Below are positions 24,901 through 32,210 of a stretch of DNA of 40,769 nucleotides, one piece after another. The stretch covers positions 1 to 40,769 of the IMG/VR virus record IMGVR_UViG_3300031785_001307. One strand, 5' to 3'. A model generated the notes under the pieces. The model was not told the DNA's origin. It saw nothing but the letters and a program-made list of their open reading frames with translations, and did no database searches. How positions within the stretch are numbered: position 1 is the stretch's first letter; every line of letters starts with the position of its first letter. This DNA comes from a virus. Position numbers and translations under genes: made by a program.

Positions 24901-27900
24901 TGATCTGATGCACAAGTAAATGTTAAACTATTTGCATCAAATTTTACTGTCTGTCCTACTTTTAAATTATGTGTGCCTATGTTTAATACCATATCACCTG
25001 TACTTGCATTATAGTTGGTGACATCTTTAAACAAGGTTACTGCATTTGTAGTTGCAGATTCAAAAGTGTGTACGTATTGATTACCTATTAAGGAAGGACC
25101 GACATTTACAGTATAAGTGTTTGCAGTAGTGGCTGATACTTTGAGTGGTCTACCTGCCGCTGGATCTGTAGATCTAGGATAGGCATGAGTAGTTGCATTG
25201 CTATCTAAGTCACATCTAAAAGTAATACCACCTGTTGCAATAGTAATTAAATCATTGACAGCAACATTGTGTCCGTTGTTTGTTATTTCAAGTAATCCAC
25301 TCGCAGGATTGTAAGTTGCATCTGTAGGAGTATACTGGGCATTCTGTGTACCTGCTGTAGGTGTGAATTGGCTTATAGCATCTGTATATGTAGGAGCAGT
25401 TGCACTTAACAAACTGTTACAAAGTTGACTAATGTTTTGTATTGCGGCTTCTGTTGCAGTTTCTTGGGTTGAGTCGCCTAACTGTGTTAAAAAGTCTGTG
25501 TAACCTAGTTCATGGTATGATCCTTGTGTTTCTAGTGTTCTTTGTTCTCCACCTGCTTTTAAGTCAAATACAATACTATCAATTATAAGCCTAGTATCTC
25601 TTCTACATTTTTCCACATCATAAACTAGATCTGGAAATCTTGCAGTGATAAATTGTATTGTTTCAGCTACAATATAATCTTTATTAGCTTCGATAATCGC
25701 GGCCGCAGTATTGTAATTACCTGCATTTGTTACCGTACCACCTAAGTTAATAGGATATTCTGGTCTATACAAATAGTGATATCCAAACTTACCTTGATCA
25801 ATACCTTCTTGGTTAAGGAATGGAGTTCCTCCCCTTGCAACAGTCATTCCGTCAAATTCGTTATCTCTATAGAAATAAGTCTGTGCCCATTTACTTTGTG
25901 AAACTCTAGGAGCTCTACTATCAGTTTCTGATTTTGGTTTTATTATAACACGTCTAAATTCATCACCTTTGAGTGAAGTATTTGCAGGAAGTTTGATAGG
26001 ATAGTCTTCTTCATATATTCCTGATTCAACTCTAATAGTTACTTGTTTATCAGTAACAATATTACCGTATTCTAGATCTTCTTCTGGTTCAAAGTCTTTA
26101 GCACTTAATAAATGAACTTGGAACACAGTTGGATTAGGTTCGACAACACCTTCAAAAGTGTCTTGTCCTGCCTCTGCGGTAACATTGTTTGTAAAACTTA
26201 CAATCTGTCCTATAGCTTCTGATCTTTTACCTCTAATAACTTTACCAGGTAATGCGTCTGTGTTATTTGGATCAGTTTGATCTACATAGCTAGAAGAACC
26301 ATTTGTAACAACGATTTTATATGTACTTCCATAAACAACACTTGGTCCTGCATCAATACCATCTGATACAATAGTTTTTACAGTTTCAAATTTGTCACCA
26401 ATAGCTGTAACAGCATTGACATTAGCATCACTATCTTTTGTTAAACGTCCACCATCTGTGAATAATACTGCTCCTGTTGAAGAGCTTATAAAAGTATGCA
26501 CACTGGTATTGCTTGATACTCCAACATTGACTGTTATAGTTGTAGGAGTTCTTGCTAAAATTTCTAATTGTGATCCTGATGCTGGATCTCCTGACCTTGG
26601 ATATGTATGGGTAGTTGCATCGTTATCTGTAGCACAAGTGAATGTCAAACTATTGTCTTGAATAGTAATTACCTGCCCAACTTGAAGTTGATGGGATCCA
26701 ATGTTTAATGTAATTAATCCAGATGATGGGTTATATACTGTTCCTGTGGTAGGAGTAAATTGTGTAACACTGGTTGAATATGTTCCAAACGCAGACCCAT
26801 CTAATGCATTTTGTGTTATAAATCCGCCCGTAGATGTAGCAGAAGTACCAAATGTTGCAAAAGATGCTGATGCAAAAGAACTACCAGCAACGGCTGTACT
26901 TAAACCTATATCTGAATATAAATCTATTGTTGTATCATTTATTTTTTTTGCGTAAAATTGTGTTTGATTAGGTTCTGTAATCGAACTTAATTGTGTTATA
27001 GAGATTAAATTAGTATCTACTAAACCGTGATTACTTGTGGTTACTACTCTAATAGGAGTTGTTAAAGCTACTGTTGAAATAGCTGTATTACTAAATTCTG
27101 CAGAATACAAGTCTATTACTTTATCACTAATACGTCTTGCTTTGTAAGTGTTATTGTTAAGTTGTGTCATTCCGTTGACACCACTAATTGTTACGTCTTC
27201 GTTATCATTTACAAAGTGATCAGTAGTAGTTGTTATCCTTACTGGTACAGTTTTAGTTGCATTATTAATAAATTTTAAACCGTTATCAAAATATTGGTCT
27301 TCATCTTTTTGATATCTTAAACCTACTAGTCCGCCAGTTGTATAGCCTGTAAAAGCACTTGTATCTAAAGGAATAGTCAAATTAGCATCTGTGTATAGTT
27401 CAAAGGTATCAACACTTATCACTTTGATATAGGCTTTTGTACCTTCTATTTCTGTCATTCCGCCTATGTTCTTGAATAATACAATATTTTTATTTGACCA
27501 ACCATGATTACCTGATGTAGTAACCCTACCAATTGCTGATCTTGTAATGTCGCTAATTGTCTGTTGTTGTAATAGGTCGTTAGTTAGAATTTTAGTTACA
27601 AGTTCTTTATGAAAATTTAAACTTGCTATTGTTTCTGTTTTTTGCACAGTAACAGCAATTCTACCACTAACACTTGAAAAATATCTTTCAGCCGCCTGTC
27701 TAGTCAAATAGTTTGCATTCAAACCTCTGTTGATGTCTAACGCTATAGCATCTAAAATTAATCCTGTATCTCTTTCACATAATGCTTCATCGTATGAAAA
27801 ATTAGGAAATGTGTATGCTATAAATCCTAATGTTTCTTTTTGAACAAATTTTCTGTTTCTTTCTATAAGCAATCTTGCTTGTTCGAAAACTGGAACATCT

Positions 27901-29213
27901 ACATCTGCGGCCATCACTCTTGCATTTTTACTCTTACTGGTATGAGTAAGTGTTTGCATGTACGAGCCTGGTGCTTTCTGTGCAGAACGTATTAAAATAT
28001 CAGCTCGTTGTGCCGCGGCGTTTATTGTCTTAAAAGCATATGTAAATGATGTACCTTCTTTTCCTGGCGGTACGCCTTTCATAGAGTCATCGCCCTTTGA
28101 ACTTACAAAAAGCACCTCAGGTGAACTGTATGCTGTATTGTCAACGTAAAATTTTGTTGCGGCTTGTAAATCTTCAGGACCGTTAGGAGCACCTTGTCCA
28201 GAAAGTTCTCCTGGATGGTCATTAAGAAATAAACTGCCAGTCATACTATCGCCTTGTCTACGCACAATACTCTGTCTTGGCATACCTACATCATCTAGAA
28301 AATTTCCTGCTAGTGCATTATCTAACGAGTCATCTGTGATAGTATGAACATCATCTGCACTAATAGTTCCAGATACATTTATTTTATTTGCTTCTGCATC
28401 TGCTTCAATATCTGTAGTAGCATATTGCTTATTCCCTTCAGTATAGAAATACAATCTTGTAGGAGATACAACTCTAACATAATATAAAGTTCCTGATGTA
28501 AGTCCAGTTGGATTGGTGTCTTCTACAGTAAAACGCACAGCTAATCCATTTGATCCATTGTCTAATCCGTGCCCTCCTGATTGTAATGTTTGATCTACAG
28601 CATAATGATTATCAATTTGGATACTGTTATCTACATAGCCTGTAATTTGCCATGTATAGTGTAATTTGCCAGTAGGCTCGGTAGCTATCCTTAAAGGCAA
28701 TCCTGAAGTAATATATCTTTGATCAGCATAACCTTTTGTAATTACTAGATCGTCAATTGTGATACCGCTTACACCATCATGTGCCGCATTTACAGCATTT
28801 GCCGCAGAAGTGCTGATTCCTACATTGGCTATTCCATAACCTGCCGCATTAACAGGACCACCTAAGGTAGGTGATAAATCATCTGAAACTTTTGTAAAGG
28901 AGCTACTAATAATAAGTTTACCTGGCACGGAGTAATTAAAGGCAATAGTATCTACAGCACCTCCGCCTAAAGCAGAGTTACTTGCTAGTTCAGCTAGTTG
29001 TAATTGTGTTCCTGAGCTGTTTACAAAAGCTATTGTATTAGGTGTTAACACATCAGGCGTGTCACTTAGTGTGGTAAAATTAATTTGTCCACCAACACCA
29101 AATACAGCATATAATTCTGTAAAGTTTTCGTTTACTTTTTTAAACGATTCTCTAATACTATCGCCGGTGCCGTCATTACCCTCAACACCAATGTTTACGT
29201 CTTGTTTTGCCAT
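18936..29213 (-). CDS. Giant tail-fibre/structural protein, 3425 aa
   Basis: 3425 residues in one unbroken frame of 10.3 kb. N-terminal shared attachment module (VNIGVEGNDGTGDSIRESFKKVNENFTELY). Then about 350-600 and again about 1150-1260 a helical motif (FPNFSYDEALCERDTGLILDAIALDI; FPDLVYDVEKCRRDTRLIIDSIVFDL). A beta repeat with FTC(A/T)xDxxxxxHxYPRxxDPAxG and ITVNVG...HTF occurs about five times between roughly 24.1 and 26.8 kb. The C-terminus (last about 150 residues) is a compact YADLAEKYLADAEYEPGTVLVFGG domain, ending IVEVVVGRV, likely a folding or tip domain. A GGAGTAAATT ribosome site precedes the ATG. No catalytic motif seen; late virion protein. The repeats suggest domain shuffling. 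Confidence 0.85.
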   Translation of the reverse strand: MAKQDVNIGVEGNDGTGDSIRESFKKVNENFTELYAVFGVGGQINFTTLSDTPDVLTPNTIAFVNSSGTQLQLAELASNSALGGGAVDTIAFNYSVPGKLIISSSFTKVSDDLSPTLGGPVNAAGYGIANVGISTSAANAVNAAHDGVSGITIDDLVITKGYADQRYITSGLPLRIATEPTGKLHYTWQITGYVDNSIQIDNHYAVDQTLQSGGHGLDNGSNGLAVRFTVEDTNPTGLTSGTLYYVRVVSPTRLYFYTEGNKQYATTDIEADAEANKINVSGTISADDVHTITDDSLDNALAGNFLDDVGMPRQSIVRRQGDSMTGSLFLNDHPGELSGQGAPNGPEDLQAATKFYVDNTAYSSPEVLFVSSKGDDSMKGVPPGKEGTSFTYAFKTINAAAQRADILIRSAQKAPGSYMQTLTHTSKSKNARVMAADVDVPVFEQARLLIERNRKFVQKETLGFIAYTFPNFSYDEALCERDTGLILDAIALDINRGLNANYLTRQAAERYFSSVSGRIAVTVQKTETIASLNFHKELVTKILTNDLLQQQTISDITRSAIGRVTTSGNHGWSNKNIVLFKNIGGMTEIEGTKAYIKVISVDTFELYTDANLTIPLDTSAFTGYTTGGLVGLRYQKDEDQYFDNGLKFINNATKTVPVRITTTTDHFVNDNEDVTISGVNGMTQLNNNTYKARRISDKVIDLYSAEFSNTAISTVALTTPIRVVTTSNHGLVDTNLISITQLSSITEPNQTQFYAKKINDTTIDLYSDIGLSTAVAGSSFASASFATFGTSATSTGGFITQNALDGSAFGTYSTSVTQFTPTTGTVYNPSSGLITLNIGSHQLQVGQVITIQDNSLTFTCATDNDATTHTYPRSGDPASGSQLEILARTPTTITVNVGVSSNTSVHTFISSSTGAVLFTDGGRLTKDSDANVNAVTAIGDKFETVKTIVSDGIDAGPSVVYGSTYKIVVTNGSSSYVDQTDPNNTDALPGKVIRGKRSEAIGQIVSFTNNVTAEAGQDTFEGVVEPNPTVFQVHLLSAKDFEPEEDLEYGNIVTDKQVTIRVESGIYEEDYPIKLPANTSLKGDEFRRVIIKPKSETDSRAPRVSQSKWAQTYFYRDNEFDGMTVARGGTPFLNQEGIDQGKFGYHYLYRPEYPINLGGTVTNAGNYNTAAAIIEANKDYIVAETIQFITARFPDLVYDVEKCRRDTRLIIDSIVFDLKAGGEQRTLETQGSYHELGYTDFLTQLGDSTQETATEAAIQNISQLCNSLLSATAPTYTDAISQFTPTAGTQNAQYTPTDATYNPASGLLEITNNGHNVAVNDLITIATGGITFRCDLDSNATTHAYPRSTDPAAGRPLKVSATTANTYTVNVGPSLIGNQYVHTFESATTNAVTLFKDVTNYNASTGDMVLNIGTHNLKVGQTVKFDANSLTFTCASDQNIRRLSHPRLRTFTPVVGDTAYNPNTGDLVIQLLAKDEYTALGGTSYDPSTGRMTLVLGTHNFQVNDYVVIDDSSITFTCTQDGNVSQHQYPRPSDPASGKALTVNEITSTTITVNVGPSAVGTQYAHTFVSATANSINKAHPLENGEKITLVPNSFTFTCATDGNSTLHTYPRVTDPAYNTKLTISAHTPESITVNVGVSSDTSTHSFVSATAGAVRISDPVYGEQVPITAVGANTITVNVGASPGAAQYDHTFFSATTNAVTFGGTYTAGGVIETPDLTLGSGEAGTSTIVGSLIDKITFVFNVDYNPPLRNDQMDVFLMGDQTIIRNVTVRGHGGFMCVLDPEGQVLVKSPYIQTASSFSKSINKKTFSGGMYVDAYVGNLPTRILSKNGNFQINVQSPVGQGLRLRPPQLPCPFYVEGRRYQVNAIANYDGGQGTATLFLDAGSNDSVGYDESQFTSATVERDIFLQTAGNRSMLANDFTQINDLGYGLIANNAAFSEQVSTFTYYCQTAMYANNGSEIRALNCSNGYGNFGLIAEGADPNEIPDQTTLTHNMMQPIKAYTDSALTNANLDPSITVYNFATPPTSQSEFTIDHGGATGILRYKVSAVTNLSDTDNDGVVGESGDILRTGVKTATYASGTIPNLGSTTTFGQDANGLTTTNVSGSGTGLTVSVTVQSGGSSATATIIKCGTGYAGSDTFKVAGDLIGGATPTNDLTFTVGTVYGSSGPTNTAGAVTSEMFNIYRLELVADDVQKDDFFGTLQATVTDNTDIAFRNNFNHVFSGVTDPPSLVTRPSTAINFDESDTTTYRSTSFATSDSLSQALPANQVLTTFEQGYNFIDLSPLPARMSENNNAGSGKYGANSGDTRLAINKVTSGGTSQFTQALRLTRDSSTQAGKQPGDGGYGGGMIFLWDGKVHQITNYDEVDVIDFGAGKTATAGQTVQQTVGATTVTATVKNTISGQAELQVINATGAFTTTADIILDPSGANTNLGTPTTVTTAEFAFIDFDDSPNVNISGVSGSGLATAIPTTGTVQRLEAGLIGGSTAEITVAISLLRATGHDFTQIGTGSFNDSNYPNVILGDPVNALADFYTDADSASNSQVWERRKGRVFFVSTDQDGFFRVGKFFSVDQSTGDITFAGEIGLSNANSLGFKKGVTINEFSADDAFSDESGQAVPTERAVGNFINRALGFNVKSGAQIPGTSNRIGPGFLPLNGLSPMEGNLNLNSNNITNVGLPSSGTDVTNKNYVDGNAEAFSTLGKMRDFSEETPGTNEIMVATGNKIIITDAETGGTFVAGNNLENNGGSASGTIVQVTTVNDEQFGNSKRRIVYTPVTGTFDPDNDASYTNGTATANAISNALVNNVSGPFDEYTHASEASGSDVNITVTRTSSNTEINLQYEPGSLVNADVNASAAIAQSKLAMTAASTRANATGISQSDLGLASFKASEFDATNGWIELQTATSTTDGIDPAKLQHIATDTVLGRSAANAGAVSAVAFSTIITEGGGLADGDFSTYNTTGGTIDVLLRDGAGSYTNKKLSDSSGADTVALRKTASTGVAAGALQAEAIILGGNDTYEVLSLNGTTLQVKTPGQATVLEAAGTSTNSLNVDIPGLINVGKPYADTQTNTPNLLVTAESNAQTNSGAPSTTVKGRAGKGFVATNWVYSKAIEAIDEGANGGTNSTGIVLGADTGFAESSANTVVVFANGAAQARINTTGLQTDTISSLTADTNLTLSANGTGTVNINDTATVTGKLTVSDATGIEVSTGGLYANSLTSFAADSNLTLQANGTGNVVVNDGFSVTGNTDIGNDASADTVTFNSRVDSNFEPDATANNRNIGHTDRKWNTVYAAVFEGTATSAQYADLAEKYLADAEYEPGTVLVFGGEQEVTVTKYKGDRKVAGVVTTDPAYLMNSELQGEHAVAIALQGRVPCKVLGKVEKGDIIVSSAIEGYGIVQNDPVVGTVIGKAVGTKDDDDRGIVEVVVGRV
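24060..26790 (-). repeat. Internal repeats in the giant fibre gene
   Basis: Four good copies and about two degenerate ones of a roughly 90-110 residue unit: strand Y(N/D)P(S/A)(S/T)G..., then FTCATDxxxxxHxYPR, DPA, ITVNVG, VHTF...A. Approximate places: 26.45-26.79, 25.04-25.37, 24.84-25.02 (degenerate), 24.48-24.77, 24.24-24.48 and 24.06-24.24 kb (partial). Confidence 0.65.
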
Positions 29214-29224
29214 AATTTACTCCA

Positions 29225-29575
29225 TTAAGCAGGTACTTTTAGCTTGTCAAAATCAAAATTTACACTTACTCCGCAACCACAAGAACTTTTAGCATTTGGA
29301 TTACGTATTTCAAAATTTGATCCAAATATCTGACTCACGTAGTCTAATTCAGTATTGAATAAAAACATAATACTTTGTTTTCCAATTACTAAATTTCCTG
29401 TTCCTGTATTAATTAATTCATCTCCTGGTTCGGATTCTTCCACAAATCCCCAGTCATATTCAAATCCGGCACATCCTCCGCCTTTTAAATTTAAACTAAC
29501 TGCAAAGGCATTTTTTTCTGCACACAGCTCATTAATTTTAGCTTTTGCTTTGTCTGTAAGTGTAACTATTGACAT
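29225..29575 (-). CDS. A-type Fe-S cluster carrier, IscA/HesB-like
   Basis: 116 residues, the usual size. The three conserved cysteines are Cys35 (GGGCAGFEY) and Cys99/Cys101 (SSCGCGVSV), as in IscA/ErpA/SufA proteins, which receive and pass on Fe-S clusters. The phage also encodes a two-cluster ferredoxin, so cluster delivery to it is plausible. A perfect late octamer lies 19 bp upstream. Late expression next to the giant fibre is notable: some T4-like marine phages place such genes in the structural region, where the product could serve a virion or late function. The stop is 11 bp from the fibre ATG. Confidence 0.9.
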   Translation of the reverse strand: MSIVTLTDKAKAKINELCAEKNAFAVSLNLKGGGCAGFEYDWGFVEESEPGDELINTGTGNLVIGKQSIMFLFNTELDYVSQIFGSNFEIRNPNAKSSCGCGVSVNFDFDKLKVPA

Positions 29576-29594
29576 TTAAACCCCTATCTTAATG

Positions 29595-29602
29595 TATTTA
29601 TA
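29595..29602 (-). promoter_or_regulatory. T4-type late promoter octamer
   Basis: Minus strand TATAAATAC, 19 bp before the IscA-like ATG. An 11-bp direct repeat (ATCTTAATGTA at 29586-29596 and 29616-29626) spans this divergent region; the second copy precedes the plus-strand gene. Confidence 0.7.
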
Positions 29603-29635
29603 TAGATTTTTTATAATCTTAATGTAAATATAATT

Positions 29636-29923
29636 ATGTTCATAAAAGAATTTGAAGAGAAAACTAGGCACTTACGTAAGTCTAAAAATGGTAAACAACA
29701 TGCGTACTATAGACATAAAACAGTTGTACTATTGAGATGTGATAATTGTGATAGGATTTTTCAAAGACCAAGGGGTAACATGAATCCCACTAGGATTAGC
29801 AATAATTTCTTTCATGTGTGCGATAGTTGTGATTCTAAATCTTTTGCTCAACGTAAAGGCGTTGAGAGGAAGCAAATATGGGATCTACCTGCTTCCTCTG
29901 ATTTAGATATAAGTAAAATTTAA
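29636..29923 (+). CDS. Small zinc-ribbon protein on plus strand
   Basis: 95 residues. LLRCDNCDRIFQRPRGNMNPTRISNNFFHVCDSCD gives two CxxC pairs (about 36-39 and 61-64) that would bind one zinc, in a basic protein (K/R-rich start EEKTRHLRKSKNGKQ). It may bind nucleic acid. It is one of only two plus-strand genes, convergent with the mini-membrane gene; its stop overlaps that gene's stop. No Shine-Dalgarno is evident and the upstream 60 bp is AT-rich (TATAATCTTAATGTAAATATAATT). Function unknown. Confidence 0.75.
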   Translation: MFIKEFEEKTRHLRKSKNGKQHAYYRHKTVVLLRCDNCDRIFQRPRGNMNPTRISNNFFHVCDSCDSKSFAQRKGVERKQIWDLPASSDLDISKI

Positions 29924-30087
29924 CCTTTTTTCCAAATAGTCCATGCTCCGTATGCAATAGCAATTCCTGCCGCTATTTTTGCAAGTGGAGAAAGGAACAA
30001 CACTAAAAGTCCAAGGATTATCAAAACTGCTCCGTCCCAAGTAGTCCTTTCACTTTTTCTTTGGTCTATCCATTTTTTAATCATCAT
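29920..30087 (-). CDS. 55-aa single-span membrane protein
   Basis: Encodes MMIKKWIDQRKSERTTWDGA, then a hydrophobic span (VLIILGLLVLFLSPLAKIAAGIAIAYGAWTIW) and a KKG end. The ATG overlaps the stop of the gene upstream (ATGA), and the stop overlaps the plus-strand gene's stop. Basic N-terminus and tail suggest a cytoplasmic N-terminus, possibly a hairpin of two short spans. Members of this coupled set are likely co-expressed with SOD. Holin-like size, but no evidence of function. Confidence 0.65.
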   Translation of the reverse strand: MMIKKWIDQRKSERTTWDGAVLIILGLLVLFLSPLAKIAAGIAIAYGAWTIWKKG

Positions 30088-30281
30088 TTACTCCCTATGT
30101 AACCTGCAATTACACCTATCATGCCTGTAAGCGACATTTTCATTAGTGTAATTACACTTTCGTCTACTGGCCTATTTTCTTGTAATGCTACATAATAGTC
30201 GCCAATAATTATAACTCCTAATAATACTAATACTCCAAAAGTAAGTATGATTATTACTAGATCTTTTAAGTTCTTTATCAT
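30084..30281 (-). CDS. 65-aa two-span membrane protein
   Basis: From the ATG at 30281 (MIKNLKDLVIIIL), which overlaps the upstream stop as TAATG; a TTG at 30290 is also in frame. Two spans: about 8-28 (VIIILTFGVLVLLGVIIIGDYYV) and about 45-62 (LMKMSLTGMIGVIAGYIG), joined by an acidic loop (QENRPVDESV). The size and topology fit small phage membrane proteins of unknown role. It is coupled to its neighbours on both sides. Confidence 0.7.
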   Translation of the reverse strand: MIKNLKDLVIIILTFGVLVLLGVIIIGDYYVALQENRPVDESVITLMKMSLTGMIGVIAGYIGSK

Positions 30282-30379
30282 TATACCCAACCTTCTAGGT
30301 TAGGATTTACGTCTTGGTTCTTAGGAGTAGACTTTACTTCCCAACCCCATTTTAATTTAAAACATTTAAAAATTTTCAT
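30281..30379 (-). CDS. 32-aa mini-protein after SOD
   Basis: MKIFKCFKLKWGWEVKSTPK onward to WV, stop. The ATG overlaps the SOD stop (ATGA) and the stop overlaps the next ATG (TAATG), with a GGAGGGC ribosome site just upstream. Basic and aromatic, no membrane span. The exact coupling on both sides supports it as a real gene despite its size. Function unknown. Confidence 0.55.
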   Translation of the reverse strand: MKIFKCFKLKWGWEVKSTPKNQDVNPNLEGWV

Positions 30380-30924
30380 TTGCCCTCCTTTATTACTATT
30401 ACTCCACAAGCTAATCTATCACCTGCATTGCCTGTTTTTAAAGATTCTTCATCACCGCCTTTTCCTAAATCGTCTTCGTCGGCATGAACTACAATAGCTC
30501 TGCCTACTACACTTCGGTCGCCTATTAAGTCTACTCTTTTTGCAATTATTTCAACTTTGGCCGTACCGGAAGTATCTGCTTCAATATTTCCCAAATCGCC
30601 AACATGACCTTTTTCAAGATCTCCATGATCGACTCCGTCAGGATTATAGTGAGCTCCAGCTGATTCGCACCCATTGCTTAAATCTCCAAATTCGTGTATA
30701 TGAAATCCGTGTAATCCTGGCTCTAAGCCTGTTACTTGTCCTACTATCATTGTAGGACCTCCAGATTTTTGTTTAAATAAAAATTTTCCTTTGACTTTGT
30801 CCGAATGCACTAATACTGAAGTTGCAGTTACAACTTGTTCTGTATCTTCTTTCAAAGATATATTTTCGCAATAACAGGTGTTTGCTTTAGTTCTAGTACA
30901 ATTTGGTAAGTCTGATAAACGCAT
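30376..30924 (-). CDS. Cu/Zn superoxide dismutase
   Basis: 182 residues from the ATG at 30924; a TTG at 30942 lies inside the promoter region. All metal ligands are present (numbering from that TTG): His81 and His83 (FHIHEFGD), His98 (GAHYNP), His106 and His113 with Asp116 (zinc), His153 (VVHADEDDLG); also Cys92/Cys179 for the disulfide and the active-site Arg177 (DRLACG). It removes superoxide. The N-terminal 40 residues have five polar or Cys positions but no clear signal peptide. Directly preceded by a perfect late octamer, with no Shine-Dalgarno. The gene starts a coupled cassette of three mini-proteins. Possibly a protective virion or late enzyme. Confidence 0.93.
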   Translation of the reverse strand: MRLSDLPNCTRTKANTCYCENISLKEDTEQVVTATSVLVHSDKVKGKFLFKQKSGGPTMIVGQVTGLEPGLHGFHIHEFGDLSNGCESAGAHYNPDGVDHGDLEKGHVGDLGNIEADTSGTAKVEIIAKRVDLIGDRSVVGRAIVVHADEDDLGKGGDEESLKTGNAGDRLACGVIVIKEGK

Positions 30925-30928
30925 ATAG

Positions 30929-30936
30929 TATTTATA
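30929..30936 (-). promoter_or_regulatory. T4-type late promoter octamer, start-proximal
   Basis: Minus strand TATAAATACTATATG: only 4 bp between octamer and the SOD ATG, with no ribosome site. Transcription would start at or within a few bases of the ATG. Confidence 0.7.
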
Positions 30937-31216
30937 TAACAAACAATTGGACGAAAGCCCAAGTGTTCATTATAGCAAACCATGCGACTAGGAGTATTGC
31001 ACTACTTCGTCTTATATATGTGCTAACCATTGCGAGTATACTCCCTACTAGGTATAGTGGTACAAATATTTTTGTTGCGGGGTCTAATATTGTAAAACTT
31101 AGTATTGCACTTCCTGTGACTAACAACAAGGTTTCAAATACTTCACAGTAAAAAGCTAATTTACTTTTTTGATAACTTTCTTTAAAATAATCAATTATTT
31201 TGTTGATAGTATTCAT
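30932..31216 (-). CDS. Three-span inner-membrane protein
   Basis: 94 residues from the ATG at 31216 (MNTINKIIDYFKES); 31270 is an alternative. Three hydrophobic segments: about 20-42 (FYCEVFETLLLVTGSAILSF), 46-67 (ATKIFVPLYLVGSILAMVSTYI) and 72-92 (AILLVAWFAIMNTWAFVQLFV). The start overlaps the UV-endonuclease gene by 26 bp. The first loop holds a basic helix. It resembles small transporter-like membrane proteins of marine phages but I cannot name a family. Confidence 0.65.
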   Translation of the reverse strand: MNTINKIIDYFKESYQKSKLAFYCEVFETLLLVTGSAILSFTILDPATKIFVPLYLVGSILAMVSTYIRRSSAILLVAWFAIMNTWAFVQLFVI

Positions 31217-32210
31217 ATAATTTTTCACTTGCAAGATTCTTTGCTTTGCTTTCAACCATAATATCAGCATGTTCCCAAAAACTCATAGCCCAATCATTTA
31301 CCGCAGTATTCCACATGTAATCTGAATGTGCTCTCAGTTTTTGTTTTTTGTACCCGCCAACTAGTAATGCTTCCATGTTAGGTTTTTTAGATGCAGTATG
31401 TCCATCAAGATAATCTTCACGTGAAACTGAATAATGTATTACGGGCCGAACACCACGCCAACTGTCTACTATGCGAGAAAATCTATCGTCGGTGGGCGAG
31501 ATATATTCACCTGTTTTGACCCAGTGATGGTGTATGTCAAGGACCAATGCGAGCTTGTGTCCGAGTTGAAGACTTGCTTCGATGCCCCACGAGTTTTCGT
31601 CATTTTCGATTGTGATCGTTTTTCTCGCTTCTTCAGAAAGTCTTGGGTAGACGTCGAGGATGCCTGCTGGACCTTTCCTGCCGGAGATGTGTACATTGAT
31701 CTTAAAATCTTGGAATTGTTTGCCGTATCCAAGCCACCTTGCGATATCCACATGATATTCAAACTCCTCTATACTTCTATTTACTATATCGTCACTATCA
31801 CTAGCAAGGACAGTGAACTGACCAGGATGCATACTAAGGCGTACATCGAGATTACGAGCCAACTTGCCGACTGGAGCGAAAGCCCGTTCACAGTAATTGC
31901 GTACATCAGGTAAGTGCCAGTAGTAAGACCAAGTAGGCTCAGTATAAACAGGCAATACATCAGAACCGAGTCTAACCATACGTAATTCATTTTTTAATCC
32001 TCCAACATAATTGATTAAGTTTTTATATGATTCAATGTTATGAACCATTATGTCCCATAGACGTTGCTCTGCAACTTCTTTAGTTTGTCTATTAAGCCAA
32101 GCAACGGTTGTGCTACGAGTATTTAGCGGTCGCTGAATTTCTTCTAGCAGTTTCTTTTTCTGCGTTTGATCATGATGCATGAATTTACATGCAAAACCTA
32201 TACGTTTCAT
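31191..32210 (-). CDS. uvdE: UV damage endonuclease, UvdE/UVDE
   Basis: 339 residues, TIM-barrel UVDE family. Motifs in order: RLSMHPGQFTVL with HPGQF at 128-132, INVHISGRKG (171-180), IENDENSWG with ENDE at 202-205, and LVLDIHHHW (223-230); these carry metal-binding His/Glu/Asp residues. The enzyme nicks DNA on the 5' side of UV photoproducts, starting a repair route independent of photolyase. This would protect a phage from sunlight in surface water. Its ATG overlaps the stop of the nuclease-like gene (ATGA). The size is normal for the family. Confidence 0.93.
   Translation of the reverse strand: MKRIGFACKFMHHDQTQKKKLLEEIQRPLNTRSTTVAWLNRQTKEVAEQRLWDIMVHNIESYKNLINYVGGLKNELRMVRLGSDVLPVYTEPTWSYYWHLPDVRNYCERAFAPVGKLARNLDVRLSMHPGQFTVLASDSDDIVNRSIEEFEYHVDIARWLGYGKQFQDFKINVHISGRKGPAGILDVYPRLSEEARKTITIENDENSWGIEASLQLGHKLALVLDIHHHWVKTGEYISPTDDRFSRIVDSWRGVRPVIHYSVSREDYLDGHTASKKPNMEALLVGGYKKQKLRAHSDYMWNTAVNDWAMSFWEHADIMVESKAKNLASEKLYEYYQQNN

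Noticed and set aside
24060-26790. Repeats in the fibre gene as a CRISPR or DNA-level array
   Set aside because: The repeats are in protein sequence, in frame and diverged in DNA; no constant spacers.
29560-29640. Sigma70-like promoter for the plus-strand zinc gene (TTGACA at 29569)
   Set aside because: No -10 box at 16-18 bp; TTGACA there is part of the IscA-like start region.
31434-31913. 159-aa plus-strand frame opposite the UV endonuclease
   Set aside because: Antisense to conserved UvdE motifs (HPGQF, ENDE, DIHHHW); no ribosome site and no recognisable domain.
31469-31990. Two further minus-strand frames inside the UV endonuclease
   Set aside because: Other-frame shadows inside a gene with clear family motifs.
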